Positions 18,883 through 27,324 of a DNA stretch of 64,000 nt are shown piece after piece. A program made the position numbers and the translations under genes. Numbering within the stretch: position 1 is the first letter of the stretch; each line of letters begins with the position of its first letter. This DNA comes from Lachnospiraceae bacterium. GTDB lineage: Bacteria > Bacillota > Clostridia > Lachnospirales > Lachnospiraceae. The stretch is from positions 55,260 through 119,259 of the forward strand of contig SVEF01000010.1 of assembly GCA_015057585.1 (NCBI GenBank), written 5' to 3'. The notes beneath the pieces were generated by a model, which saw only the letters and a list, made by a program, of their open reading frames with translations, was not told the DNA's origin and did not search any database.

Positions 18883-19807
18883 TATTGTCGCCCACCTTTT
18901 CTACGAAAATTTCATGTAAAGACGGCTCTCTGAGTTCGAATTTTACCAAAGGCACATTCTCCGTCATCAGTTTGCCGAGGAACTGTCTTGCCTGCTGTTC
19001 ATCGCGTACCTTTAAATGATACTCGCTCGGTGTCTTTGCCACAATCTGCAGTCCGAAGTCCGCGATGTAAGGCGCAATATTCGAATCACTCTTTACGAAC
19101 AGGTTCACTCTTCCGTAGCTTCTCTTAATTTCATTTAAATTTCCCTGAAGGACTGCCTGGCCACGGTTTAAAATCGTGATATCGGAACAGAACTCTTCGA
19201 TAGTCGGCATCTGATGGCTGGACATAATTAAATATTTTTCCTTTGCCATCTCTTCACGGATGATGCCCTTGAATAAATCCGTATTCACCGGATCCAAGCC
19301 ACTGAGCGGCTCGTCTAAAATCAGAAATTCCGGATCGGAAATCAGCGCTGCCATTAACTGGATTTTCTGCTGGTTACCCTTCGATAACTGGTCCGCCTGA
19401 TTGGCTTTTGCCTGCTTTCCTTTTGCTGTCTTTGGCGGGAAGATATATTCTTCTACCTGAAGACGCTCTGCCCAGTACTTAATTCTTACCATGGCATCCT
19501 TTTTCGGTACCTTCTTTAAGGATGCAAAATAGAGCAACTGGTCCAGCAAGGAATATTTCGGATACAATCCTCTTTCCTCTGCCAGATAACCCACATTCAG
19601 TTCTGCTGCCGAAAACGGTTTCCCGTCCCATAATACCTCACCGCCGTTCTTGGCAAGCATACCGAGAATCATACGGATGGAGGTCGTCTTTCCGGCACCA
19701 TTGGTTCCGAGCAGGGCATATACGCCCGGTTTTTCGATGGAAAAACTCAAGTTGTCTACAACTGTTTTTTCCCCGTACTTTTTTGTTAAATTTTTAACTT
19801 CAAGCAT
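18869..19807 (-). CDS. ABC transporter ATP-binding protein
   Basis: 312-residue ATPase energising the two downstream permeases. Walker A is GTNGAGKTT at about residue 34-42, the signature LSKGNQQKIQ lies near 140, Walker B is LILDEP with a following SGLDPV D-loop, and the switch histidine is in SSHQMPT. A lysine/alanine-rich insert (KTAKGKQAKANQAD) precedes the signature motif and is unusual. The C-terminal 100 residues form the extra domain typical of NatA/bacitracin-type exporters. ATG has AAAAAAGGAG nine bases upstream. First gene of the operon, behind a promoter overlapped by a palindrome. Confidence 0.88.
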   Translation of the reverse strand: MLEVKNLTKKYGEKTVVDNLSFSIEKPGVYALLGTNGAGKTTSIRMILGMLAKNGGEVLWDGKPFSAAELNVGYLAEERGLYPKYSLLDQLLYFASLKKVPKKDAMVRIKYWAERLQVEEYIFPPKTAKGKQAKANQADQLSKGNQQKIQLMAALISDPEFLILDEPLSGLDPVNTDLFKGIIREEMAKEKYLIMSSHQMPTIEEFCSDITILNRGQAVLQGNLNEIKRSYGRVNLFVKSDSNIAPYIADFGLQIVAKTPSEYHLKVRDEQQARQFLGKLMTENVPLVKFELREPSLHEIFVEKVGDNNEER

Positions 19808-19848
19808 CTTACATTCTCCTTTTTTCCCAAAGATAGTTACATTTTGAC

Positions 19849-19866
19849 ACGTTACTACGATAACGT
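19849..19866 (-). promoter_or_regulatory. Palindromic operator candidate over the ABC exporter promoter
   Basis: Perfect dyad ACGTTA-N6-TAACGT about 42 bases upstream of the ATPase start. On the minus strand TTGACG (-35) starts at the upstream edge of the dyad and a weak CAAAAT (-10) follows after 17 bases, so a repressor bound here would block the promoter. No regulator gene is adjacent. Confidence 0.45.
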
Positions 19867-20024
19867 CAATAGTTTTGTTCCGAATTTAATCTTATTCTAA
19901 TATTCAGGATCAAAACCAGAGATACTATTCTACGCAGTCTGTTGACTCCTCGGAAACGCCGTAAGAATTGTGCAAACTCACCAAAATTACTTCTTTATTG
20001 AGAATTTATTCCCCCTTTCGTACA

Positions 20025-20054
20025 TTGACAAGCTCTGTACGCAAATGCTATATT
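20025..20054 (+). promoter_or_regulatory. Promoter of the pyruvate formate-lyase operon
   Basis: TTGACA (20025-20030), 18-base spacer, TATATT (20049-20054) with TGC directly before it (extended -10). The roughly 70-base leader contains CCTACGGCGT (20092-20101); a matching inverted copy lies upstream at about 19959, a possible regulatory pair. Confidence 0.6.
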
Positions 20055-20132
20055 TAATATGGTTTCTTGGGAATCAAAGTTTTTGGTTCCTACGGCGTGG
20101 ACGTCACGTTTTAGAAAGGAGTACTAGAGAAG

Positions 20133-22181
20133 ATGAGAGAAGAATGGAACAGTTTTGTAAACGGCATCTGGACCAAGGAAATCAACGTTCGTGATTTCAT
20201 CCAGAAAAACTATCATCCGTACGAAGGAGATGAGTCCTTCTTATGCGATGCAACGGAAACTACAAAAGAATTATGGGCACAGGTTATGGAACTCAGCCGT
20301 CAGGAAAGAGAAAAGGGCGGGGTACTCGATATGGACACCCATATCATTTCCACCATCACCTCCCATGGCCCGGGATATCTAAATAAAGATAAGGAAACGA
20401 TTGTCGGCTTCCAGACAGATAAGCCGTTTAAGCGTGCCCTTCAGCCAAACGGTGGTATCCGTATGGCAGTCAAAGCATGTCAGGACAACGGTTACGAGGT
20501 TGACCCTGCCATCGTTGAATTTTACACCAAGCACAGAAAGACACACAACGCAGGCGTATTCGATGCTTATACACCGGAAATGCGTGCCTGTCGTTCGAGC
20601 CATATCATCACCGGTCTCCCGGATGCTTACGGCCGCGGACGTATCATCGGTGACTACCGCAGAGTTGCCCTTTACGGTGTAGACCGTCTGATTGAAGACA
20701 AGCAGTATCAGAAGGCGACCACACGTAAGACCATGTACTCGGATGTAACGAGAAACCGCGAGGAATTTTCTGAGCAGATCCGTGCACTCGAAGAGTTAAA
20801 GGAACTCGGTCAAATTTACGGCTTTGATATTTCGAAGCCTGCAAAGAACGTAAAGGAAGCCATCCAGTGGACCTACTTTGGTTACCTGGCTGCCATCAAG
20901 GAACAGAATGGTGCAGCGATGTCCCTCGGACGTACCTCCACCTTCCTGGACATTTACGCAGAACGTGACCTGGCAAACGGCACCTTCACCGAAGAAGAAA
21001 TTCAGGAATTCATCGACCACTTCGTAATGAAGCTGCGTCTTGTAAAATTTGCAAGAACACCGGAATACAATTCCCTGTTCTCCGGCGACCCGACCTGGGT
21101 TACCGAATCCATCGGCGGTATGGGTATCGACGGACGTACCTTAGTTACTAAGATGTCCTATCGTTACCTGCACACCTTAAAGAATTTAGGTACCGCTCCG
21201 GAACCAAACTTAACGGTTCTTTGGTCTACCAGACTTCCGGAAAACTTTAAGAGATTCTGTGCAAAGACCTCGATTGAGTCCTCTTCCATCCAGTATGAGA
21301 ACGATGACTTAATGCGTGTCACCCACGGCGATGACTATGCAATTGCCTGCTGCGTATCCTCCATGAGAGTCGGCAAGGAGATGCAGTTCTTCGGTGCGCG
21401 TGCGAACCTTGCAAAGTGTCTCCTCTATGCCATCAACGGTGGTGTGGACGAGGTTTCCAAAAAGCAGGTTGGTCCAAAATTCCGCCCGATTACAAGCGAA
21501 TATCTGGACTTCGATGAAGTTTGGGATAAATATAAGGATATGATGCAGTGGCTGGCTAAGGTTTATGTCAACACCTTAAACATCATCCACTACATGCATG
21601 ACAAATACAGCTACGAAAGATTACAGATGGCGCTGCACGATAAGAATGTTACCCGTTGGTTTGCTACCGGTATTGCCGGACTTTCCGTTGTGGCTGACTC
21701 CTTATCTGCCATCAAGTACGCAAAGGTAAAGACCATCCGTGACGAAAACGGTATTGCCGTGGACTACGAAATCGAAGGCGATTTCCCGAAATACGGTAAC
21801 GACGACGACCGTGTTGACGACCTTGCTTACGACGTCGTACACACCTTCATGGGCTACATCGGCGGCGTGCACACCTACCGTGGCGGTATCCCGACCACTT
21901 CCATTCTGACGATTACATCCAACGTTGTATACGGCAGAAACACCGGTTCCACACCGGACGGAAGAAAGGCAGGCGAACCATTCGCACCGGGTGCCAACCC
22001 AATGCACAACCGCGATACCCACGGTGCCATCGCATCGTTAAGCTCCGTTTCCAAGCTTCCGTTTAAGGATGCACAGGACGGTATTTCCAACACCTTCTCC
22101 ATCATCCCGGATGCCCTCGGTAAGGGTGAGGATGTTTTCTTTGCCGGTGATTTGGAAGTAGAAGGAATGAAACTGGACTAA
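20133..22181 (+). CDS. pflB: Pyruvate formate-lyase catalytic body lacking the glycyl-radical domain
   Basis: Converts pyruvate and CoA to acetyl-CoA and formate under anoxia. The 682 residues match the PFL barrel, with SLGRTSTF, the catalytic Cys406-Cys407 pair in IACCVSSM and [19 protein letters not shown] near the end. Full-length enzymes are about 745-760 residues and end in the RVSGYAV glycine loop; here the protein stops with EVEGMKLD before that domain. The missing part is encoded by the next gene, in the same frame, after TAA, a second in-frame stop (TGA) and a strong ribosome site. The two products must presumably associate. Upstream AGAAAGGAG and promoter are normal. Confidence 0.9.
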   Translation: MREEWNSFVNGIWTKEINVRDFIQKNYHPYEGDESFLCDATETTKELWAQVMELSRQEREKGGVLDMDTHIISTITSHGPGYLNKDKETIVGFQTDKPFKRALQPNGGIRMAVKACQDNGYEVDPAIVEFYTKHRKTHNAGVFDAYTPEMRACRSSHIITGLPDAYGRGRIIGDYRRVALYGVDRLIEDKQYQKATTRKTMYSDVTRNREEFSEQIRALEELKELGQIYGFDISKPAKNVKEAIQWTYFGYLAAIKEQNGAAMSLGRTSTFLDIYAERDLANGTFTEEEIQEFIDHFVMKLRLVKFARTPEYNSLFSGDPTWVTESIGGMGIDGRTLVTKMSYRYLHTLKNLGTAPEPNLTVLWSTRLPENFKRFCAKTSIESSSIQYENDDLMRVTHGDDYAIACCVSSMRVGKEMQFFGARANLAKCLLYAINGGVDEVSKKQVGPKFRPITSEYLDFDEVWDKYKDMMQWLAKVYVNTLNIIHYMHDKYSYERLQMALHDKNVTRWFATGIAGLSVVADSLSAIKYAKVKTIRDENGIAVDYEIEGDFPKYGNDDDRVDDLAYDVVHTFMGYIGGVHTYRGGIPTTSILTITSNVVYGRNTGSTPDGRKAGEPFAPGANPMHNRDTHGAIASLSSVSKLPFKDAQDGISNTFSIIPDALGKGEDVFFAGDLEVEGMKLD

Positions 22182-22226
22182 TTTTCCGGTCCGCATTGAA
22201 TTGTAATTATAAAGGAGGAAACCATT

Positions 22227-22469
22227 ATGGCAGCAAACAATGCACAGATTGATAACCTCGTGAATATGTTAGATGCTTATGTAGAAAAGGGCGGACATCA
22301 CCTGAATGTCAACGTGTTTTCCAGAGAAACACTCCTGGATGCACAGGCTCACCCTGAAAAATACCCGCAGCTCACCATCCGCGTTTCCGGATATGCCGTA
22401 AACTTTAACAAGTTGACGAAAGAGCAGCAGGACGAAGTAATCTCCCGTACGTTCCATGGCGGAATGTAA
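22227..22469 (+). CDS. Detached glycyl-radical domain of pyruvate formate-lyase (GrcA-like)
   Basis: 80 residues corresponding to the C-terminus of [23 protein letters not shown], then [20 protein letters not shown] with the radical glycine at Gly55, and [15 protein letters not shown] at the end. It has its own AAAGGAGG site eight bases before ATG, so it is made as a separate polypeptide, as with E. coli YfiD/GrcA and T4 Y06I. Unlike those stand-alone spare parts, its partner here has no radical glycine of its own. It overlaps the activase start by 14 bases, coupling the three genes. Confidence 0.88.
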   Translation: MAANNAQIDNLVNMLDAYVEKGGHHLNVNVFSRETLLDAQAHPEKYPQLTIRVSGYAVNFNKLTKEQQDEVISRTFHGGM

Positions 22470-23199
22470 GACGGGCCGGATTCACTCAATTGAAACTTTT
22501 GGAACTGTAGACGGACCGGGCACCCGATATGTGATTTTCTTTCAGGGCTGCCCGTTTCGTTGTTTATACTGTCACAACCCGGACACCTGGACCGGGCAGG
22601 GCGGAAGTCTTATGACCGCAGAGGAACTGCTTTCCGGCTACGAAAAAAACGCCGTCTTTTATAAGAACGGCGGGATTACGGCAAGTGGCGGTGAGCCTCT
22701 TTTGCAGCTTGACTTTTTGACAGAATTGTTCCGAAAGGCGAAAGCGAAGGGAATCCATACCTGTCTTGACACTTCGGGAGCTGTTTATCAGCCATCAAAA
22801 AGAACAGAATATGAGACGCTGCTTTCCTACACGGATCTCGTGCTTTTAGACATCAAGCACAGCGACCCTGCAGAACACAAACGTTTAACCGGGCATACGA
22901 ATGATGCCCCTCTTGCCTTTGCAGCTCTCTTATCCGAACTCATGATTCCAATGGTCATCCGTCATGTTCTGGTACCGGAGATTACAGACAACACGGAGCA
23001 ACTGACCAAACTCGGAATCCTGATGAAACAGTTTCCTAATATTGTCGGCCTGGAGGTTTTGCCGTTCCACCAGATGGGGACGGCAAAATATGAGAATCTG
23101 GGAATTCCGTATCCGCTTAAGGACGTTCCGGCTCTTACGAAGGAAGATGCGAAAAGGGCACGGAGAGTTATTTTAGAAGCATATTATTATGATAACTAA
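22456..23199 (+). CDS. pflA: Pyruvate formate-lyase activating enzyme
   Basis: Radical SAM enzyme that installs the glycyl radical on Gly55 of the small upstream protein. 247 residues. The iron-sulfur cysteines are C32, C36 and C39 in [13 protein letters not shown], preceded by [19 protein letters not shown] is the SAM-binding GGE motif; [13 protein letters not shown] and HVLVPEITD are typical of PflA. The start codon lies inside the end of the preceding gene (overlap 14 bases) with only a weak ribosome site, so translation is probably coupled. A strong bidirectional terminator follows. Confidence 0.93.
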   Translation: MAECKTGRIHSIETFGTVDGPGTRYVIFFQGCPFRCLYCHNPDTWTGQGGSLMTAEELLSGYEKNAVFYKNGGITASGGEPLLQLDFLTELFRKAKAKGIHTCLDTSGAVYQPSKRTEYETLLSYTDLVLLDIKHSDPAEHKRLTGHTNDAPLAFAALLSELMIPMVIRHVLVPEITDNTEQLTKLGILMKQFPNIVGLEVLPFHQMGTAKYENLGIPYPLKDVPALTKEDAKRARRVILEAYYYDN

Positions 23200-23226
23200 C
23201 TCAAAAATTGTCTGGTTACATTGCCG

Positions 23227-23474
23227 TTTGTATCTATAGATATTTTTTCACTGAAAAGATACAAAAAAGCTCTGATTTTCACTAAAATCAGAGCTTTTTT
23301 CGTTGATTTGTATCTATAGAAAAAAATACAACTCAAAGATACTATATTTCTGTGTTTTGAGTATCTGCAGAGAAGATTTTTTTCTATAGATACAAAATGA
23401 TGCATATTCCATTAAAATCTTATAATTTCGAACCTCTTTTTGTATCTACAGCGCTACTTTTTTCACATAGATAC
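23227..23474. repeat. Cluster of GTATCTATAGA-type repeats forming three hairpins
   Basis: Copies of TTTGTATCTATAGA or its complement occur at 23227-23240, 23254-23265 (half), 23307-23320, 23384-23396, and variants at 23361-23370, 23439-23450 and 23466-23474. Opposed pairs make three palindromes: 23227-23265, 23307-23396 (about 20-bp perfect arms) and 23442-23474. They lie between the convergent pfl and MFS genes. No CRISPR-like spacing and no coding frame. Confidence 0.75.
23263..23300. terminator. Bidirectional terminator between pflA and the MFS gene
   Basis: Perfect 17-bp stem (AAAAAAGCTCTGATTTT, loop CACT) with T-runs on both strands; about 65 bases after pflA. Confidence 0.92.
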
Positions 23475-23524
23475 TTTCCTGCGAAAGAATTATATAAAAA
23501 TCCCATTTAGAACATAATGTAATA

Positions 23525-24718
23525 TCAGTTTTTCATTGTTTTCTTCCTGCCAAGGAAGGAAATCGCAATGACAAGAATAACAGGAAATACAATTGCGCTG
23601 ATAATTCCCATTTTCAGGTTGCCGCCGAGGGCATCGGAAACAGCACCGACAATCGTCGGGCCGGAGGAGCAGCCGAGGTCGCCTGCGAGGGCGAGAAGGG
23701 CAAACATGGCGGTGCCGCCTGCAGGCAGAGATGCCGATGCAAGGCTGAAGGTGCCGGGCCACAGAATACCGACGGAGAAGCCGCACACCGCGCAACCGAT
23801 GAGACCAAGCGCCGGATGCGGTGCAAAGGTAGCCAGCAGATAACAGGTAATGCATAAAACACCGCTTCCGATCATTGCCACGCGCAGACTGATTTTCTCT
23901 GCAAACTTTGCATACAGTGCACGGGAGGTTCCCATGAATGTCGCAAACAGGCACGGACCTGCGAGGTCTCCAATCGTCTTTGACACTTTCAGACCGGATT
24001 CGGCAAAGGCCGACGCCCACTGGCTCATGCCCTGTTCGGAGGCTCCGGAGCAAATCATCAAAAGAAACAAAATCCAAAATGTCTTATTTTTCAACAGGTC
24101 TTTCATTCGCATTCCGCCGCCCTGTTCTACGGGTGTAGTAATCGGTACCATGGCGTAATAGAATGCATTCCCCAAAGGAATCACTGCCCAAATGACTGCG
24201 AGAAGTTTCCACCGTTCAATTCCGACAAAGGTAAAAAATGCCGTGCTGGCAAGGACGACAAACACGTGTCCCCAACAGTAAAACGAGTGTAACAGGCTCA
24301 TGACCGCTTCCTTGTTTTTGGTCGGACAGGCTTCGACAATTGGGCTCACCAAAACCTCAATGATGCCACCGCCGATGGCGTAGCACACAATCGCTAACAC
24401 AATGCCAAGATACGGCGGCAGTAAATCCGGCAGCACCGACAGCCCTATCAGACCGAGCGCCGAAAACACGTGCGCTGCTATAATGGACGGCCGGTAACCG
24501 ATTTTGTCAATGAACCTAGCCGCCAGAAAATCCACCGTCAGCTGAACGCAAAAATTGATGGTAACCAAAAGGCCGATGGCCCCGAGGCTGATATTGTAGT
24601 CCTTTTGAAAGGTTAAAAATAACAGCGGCACAAAGTTGTTTACAATGGCCTGCGTGATATATCCGATATAAGATGCATAAATCGTATGCTCATAACTGTT
24701 TCTGATTTTCTCTCTCAT
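23525..24718 (-). CDS. Major facilitator superfamily transporter
   Basis: 397 residues with twelve predicted hydrophobic segments. The loop after helix 2 reads DKIGYRPSI, the degenerate MFS signature, and a second GTSRALYAKFAEKISLRVAM loop sits between helices 8 and 9. It resembles sugar or drug-like MFS permeases of Firmicutes, with no substrate-specific residues I can name. The start is preceded by only a weak AAGCAG site and lies just after the terminator of the amidase gene, so it may depend on limited readthrough or an unseen promoter. Confidence 0.82.
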   Translation of the reverse strand: MREKIRNSYEHTIYASYIGYITQAIVNNFVPLLFLTFQKDYNISLGAIGLLVTINFCVQLTVDFLAARFIDKIGYRPSIIAAHVFSALGLIGLSVLPDLLPPYLGIVLAIVCYAIGGGIIEVLVSPIVEACPTKNKEAVMSLLHSFYCWGHVFVVLASTAFFTFVGIERWKLLAVIWAVIPLGNAFYYAMVPITTPVEQGGGMRMKDLLKNKTFWILFLLMICSGASEQGMSQWASAFAESGLKVSKTIGDLAGPCLFATFMGTSRALYAKFAEKISLRVAMIGSGVLCITCYLLATFAPHPALGLIGCAVCGFSVGILWPGTFSLASASLPAGGTAMFALLALAGDLGCSSGPTIVGAVSDALGGNLKMGIISAIVFPVILVIAISFLGRKKTMKN

Positions 24719-24724
24719 CTGCTT

Positions 24725-24755
24725 AAAACAACTGCCGCAAATGACTTGCGGCAGT
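24725..24755 (-). terminator. Terminator of the amidase gene
   Basis: Minus strand ACTGCCGCAA-GTCAT-TTGCGGCAGT followed by TGTTTT, 31 bases after the amidase stop and just before the MFS start. Confidence 0.8.
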
Positions 24756-24786
24756 GTACTCCTTTATGTAATTCTTCTAAGTCAAC

Positions 24787-25782
24787 TTATTCTTCGGTTT
24801 CCTTCTCTTCTACCGGTGGCCTGAAACGGTAGATGCCGTTTGCAATGCCCTGTGCCACAAGCTTCTGATATTCCGGATCAAACAGCCGGGTTGCCTCTGC
24901 ATTCGAGGAAATGAAACCGCACTCAACTAAAATTGCAGGGATGTTGGAGCTGTTTAATACAATCAGATTATTGCCGACCTGGTTGTCCCTCTTTTTGGCT
25001 CCGGTCGCGGCAACCAGCTCCGTTGCAACATAAGATGCCAGCGTTTTGCTTCCGTCTTTTCTCTCGTTGCAGTACCAGACTTCGATTCCTTTAATATTTT
25101 CTTTATTGGCATTGTCCGTGGAATTTAAATGGATGCTGACAAACAAGTCTGCTCCGGCCTCTTCCGCCATCGGGTTCCGTTCATCGTTCTGCAATTTGGT
25201 ATTCCACGTCAAATCATCCTCTCTGGTCAGAAAGGTATCATATCCCATCGATTCCAAAACATCACGCAACGCAAAGGCAATCTGCAGATTCGCATCCGCC
25301 TCCTCCAGGCCAAGCTCCCGGTTCACACTGCCTCCGTCCTTTCCTCCGTGTCCCGCATCAATTGCCACCATCACCGGAATCGGTGTCGGGGTAGGCGTAT
25401 TCGTCGGTGTCGGACTAGGTGTCGGCGTAAATGTCGGCGTTGGTGTATTGGTTGGTGTCGGCGTGTTCGTCGGTGTCGGCGTGTTTGTCGGGGTAGGCGT
25501 GTTCGTCGGGGTAGGCGTGTTCGTCGGCGTCGGTGTATCCGTCGGAACCGACGTCGGCGTCTTTGCCGGAGTGCCTCCCTTGTCTCCGTAATTCGTCGTC
25601 TGGACCTTCCCCTTATCCGGTCCGAAGGTCGGTGCCGGCTGATTCGTCCTCACAATGATTCCGATGATAAGACCGAGTACCAACAGTACCGTTGCACCGC
25701 CTGCGGCACAAAACGCAACCAGTCTCTGACGGGCAATTTTTTGCATCCGTTTTTTTCGTACTATCAGTATATTTTGTTCCAT
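24787..25782 (-). CDS. Membrane-anchored N-acetylmuramoyl-L-alanine amidase (Amidase_3)
   Basis: Zinc amidase cleaving the peptide stem from muramic acid. Short cytosolic start, one membrane helix (about residues 25-47), then a proline/threonine linker of repeated PTNTPT units, then the catalytic domain with [12 protein letters not shown], the zinc glutamate in the GLEEADANL region, SIHLNS and VECGFISSN. The linker probably spans the wall. The frame can be extended to a GTG at 25836, but the -10 box is at 25849-25844, leaving no leader; ATG 25782 with GAGGGAAATGGG upstream is preferred. Confidence 0.88.
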   Translation of the reverse strand: MEQNILIVRKKRMQKIARQRLVAFCAAGGATVLLVLGLIIGIIVRTNQPAPTFGPDKGKVQTTNYGDKGGTPAKTPTSVPTDTPTPTNTPTPTNTPTPTNTPTPTNTPTPTNTPTPTFTPTPSPTPTNTPTPTPIPVMVAIDAGHGGKDGGSVNRELGLEEADANLQIAFALRDVLESMGYDTFLTREDDLTWNTKLQNDERNPMAEEAGADLFVSIHLNSTDNANKENIKGIEVWYCNERKDGSKTLASYVATELVAATGAKKRDNQVGNNLIVLNSSNIPAILVECGFISSNAEATRLFDPEYQKLVAQGIANGIYRFRPPVEEKETEE

Positions 25783-25843
25783 TTTCCCATTTCCCTCAAT
25801 TTTTCCCATGTAAATTGTTTCAAATCTGTTACTCACCTGTTAC

Positions 25844-25872
25844 ATTATATAAAACGAATCTGATTTTTACAA
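25844..25872 (-). promoter_or_regulatory. Sigma-A promoter of the amidase gene
   Basis: Minus strand TTGTAA (25872-25867), 17 bases, TATAAT (25849-25844); places the transcript start near 25837 and argues against the longer GTG start. Confidence 0.72.
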
Positions 25873-25879
25873 GTTAAAC

Positions 25880-25908
25880 TTGATTTTACCGCCCGAATCT
25901 TGTATCAT
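25880..25908 (+). promoter_or_regulatory. Sigma-A promoter of the MATE gene
   Basis: TTGATT (25880-25885), 17 bases, TATCAT (25903-25908). Back-to-back with the amidase promoter and downstream of the longest possible start of the MATE frame, supporting ATG 25942. Confidence 0.6.
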
Positions 25909-25941
25909 AACTGCTTGATAAAAAGAAAGAAGGACATAGAC

Positions 25942-27324
25942 ATGACGAAGGATATGACAACAGGGTCCCCGTTCCGATGCATTGTCAGCTTTGCGACACC
26001 GGTGTTTCTCGGGATGCTCTTTCAACAATTATATAACATGGTCGATACCATGATTGTCGGTAAATTTTTAGGGCTCAACGCCCTGGCAGGAGTCGGTGCT
26101 ACCGGTTCTTTGTACTTTCTGGTAATTGGTTCGTGTACCGGTATTTGCAGCGGATTTGCGATTCCGATTGCACAGATGTTTGGTGCAAAAAATGACAAGC
26201 TGTTGAAACGTATGGCAGCCGCCAGCGCTGTTTTATGCGCCGCACTGGCGCTCATCGTCACCATCGTTACCGTAGCTGCCTGCCATCCGATGCTTCGTCT
26301 GATGGATACTCCGGTCAATGCATACGGCTATGCGTATAACTACATTCTCGTGATTTTTGCCGGAATCCCGTTTACGCTTCTTTATAATATGGTAGCGTCT
26401 ATTACACGTTCCCTCGGAGACAGTAAAACACCGGTCGTTTTCCTTGTGATTTCCTCCGTGTTAAACATCCTCCTTGATTTATTGTTTATCCTTGTGATAC
26501 CGCTGGGAGTTGCCGGCGCAGCTTTGGCAACTGTTATCGCGCAGGCGGTGTCCGGAATTGCATCGTTCTTTTATTTAATTAGGAAATTTGACATCATCCG
26601 TCCTGCAAAAGCTGACTGGATTCCGACGCCGTTCATCTATTTCCGTCTGTGTGCCATTGGCTTTCCGATGGGACTTCAGTACGCGATTACCGCCATTGGT
26701 ACGGTAGTCATCCAAACCGCCGTCAATTCCTTTGGCGAAGCAACCATTGCGGGCGTTACCGCTGCACAGAAATTATATTCGCTGATTTCCTGTCCGCTTG
26801 AGGCTATCGGCGCTACCATGGCCACGTTTGCCGGTCAGAACATTGGCGCAGGCAAACTGGAGCGTGTAAAAAAAGGCCTCGTAGCCGGAACACTGTCCGG
26901 CTGGGCCCTTTCTGTTGTCACCTTTGTTCTGATGTATTTCTTCGGAAACCGGTTGACCTTATTATTTATTGATGCCGCAGAAACCCTGGCCATAGAGCAG
27001 GCATTCCGCTATACTCTGATTTGCACGGCAGGCTTTCCGCTTTTAACCTGTATTCTCACGTTCCGCTTTACCATCCAGGGCATGGGCTTTTCCACCTTTG
27101 CCATGCTGGCAGGCGTACTCGAAATGATTGCAAGATGTTTTGTCGGCATGGTACTGCCAAGCCGTCTCGGCTACACAAGCATCTGCATTTCCAGTCCGGC
27201 AGCCTGGCTGACTGCCGACCTGTTTTTGATTCCGGCGTTCTTCCTCTGCATGCGCCTGTTAAAGCGGCGTTTTGCACTTGTGGAACACCACGCCACTTTA
27301 AGAGAAGCTACTTCATCAAAATAA
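25942..27324 (+). CDS. MATE family efflux transporter
   Basis: Sodium- or proton-driven multidrug exporter of the MATE/DinF type. 460 residues, twelve membrane helices in two bundles. Begins MTKDMTTGSPFRCIVSFATP and shows QQLYNMVDTMIVGKFLG in helix 1 to 2 and TRSLGDSKTPV in the loop after helix 5, both family hallmarks. ATG 25942 follows AGAAGGACATAGAC and lies after the promoter. The 3' end overlaps the convergent DUF885 gene by 17 bases, so the two transcripts are antisense at their ends. Confidence 0.9.
   Translation: MTKDMTTGSPFRCIVSFATPVFLGMLFQQLYNMVDTMIVGKFLGLNALAGVGATGSLYFLVIGSCTGICSGFAIPIAQMFGAKNDKLLKRMAAASAVLCAALALIVTIVTVAACHPMLRLMDTPVNAYGYAYNYILVIFAGIPFTLLYNMVASITRSLGDSKTPVVFLVISSVLNILLDLLFILVIPLGVAGAALATVIAQAVSGIASFFYLIRKFDIIRPAKADWIPTPFIYFRLCAIGFPMGLQYAITAIGTVVIQTAVNSFGEATIAGVTAAQKLYSLISCPLEAIGATMATFAGQNIGAGKLERVKKGLVAGTLSGWALSVVTFVLMYFFGNRLTLLFIDAAETLAIEQAFRYTLICTAGFPLLTCILTFRFTIQGMGFSTFAMLAGVLEMIARCFVGMVLPSRLGYTSICISSPAAWLTADLFLIPAFFLCMRLLKRRFALVEHHATLREATSSK

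Noticed and set aside
23227..23474. Repeat cluster considered as a CRISPR array
   Set aside because: Repeats alternate in orientation, are only 9-20 bp, have irregular spacing and no cas genes are near.
25046..25863. Long open frames opposite the amidase gene
   Set aside because: They are the antisense of the PTNTPT linker repeats; low complexity, no ribosome site.
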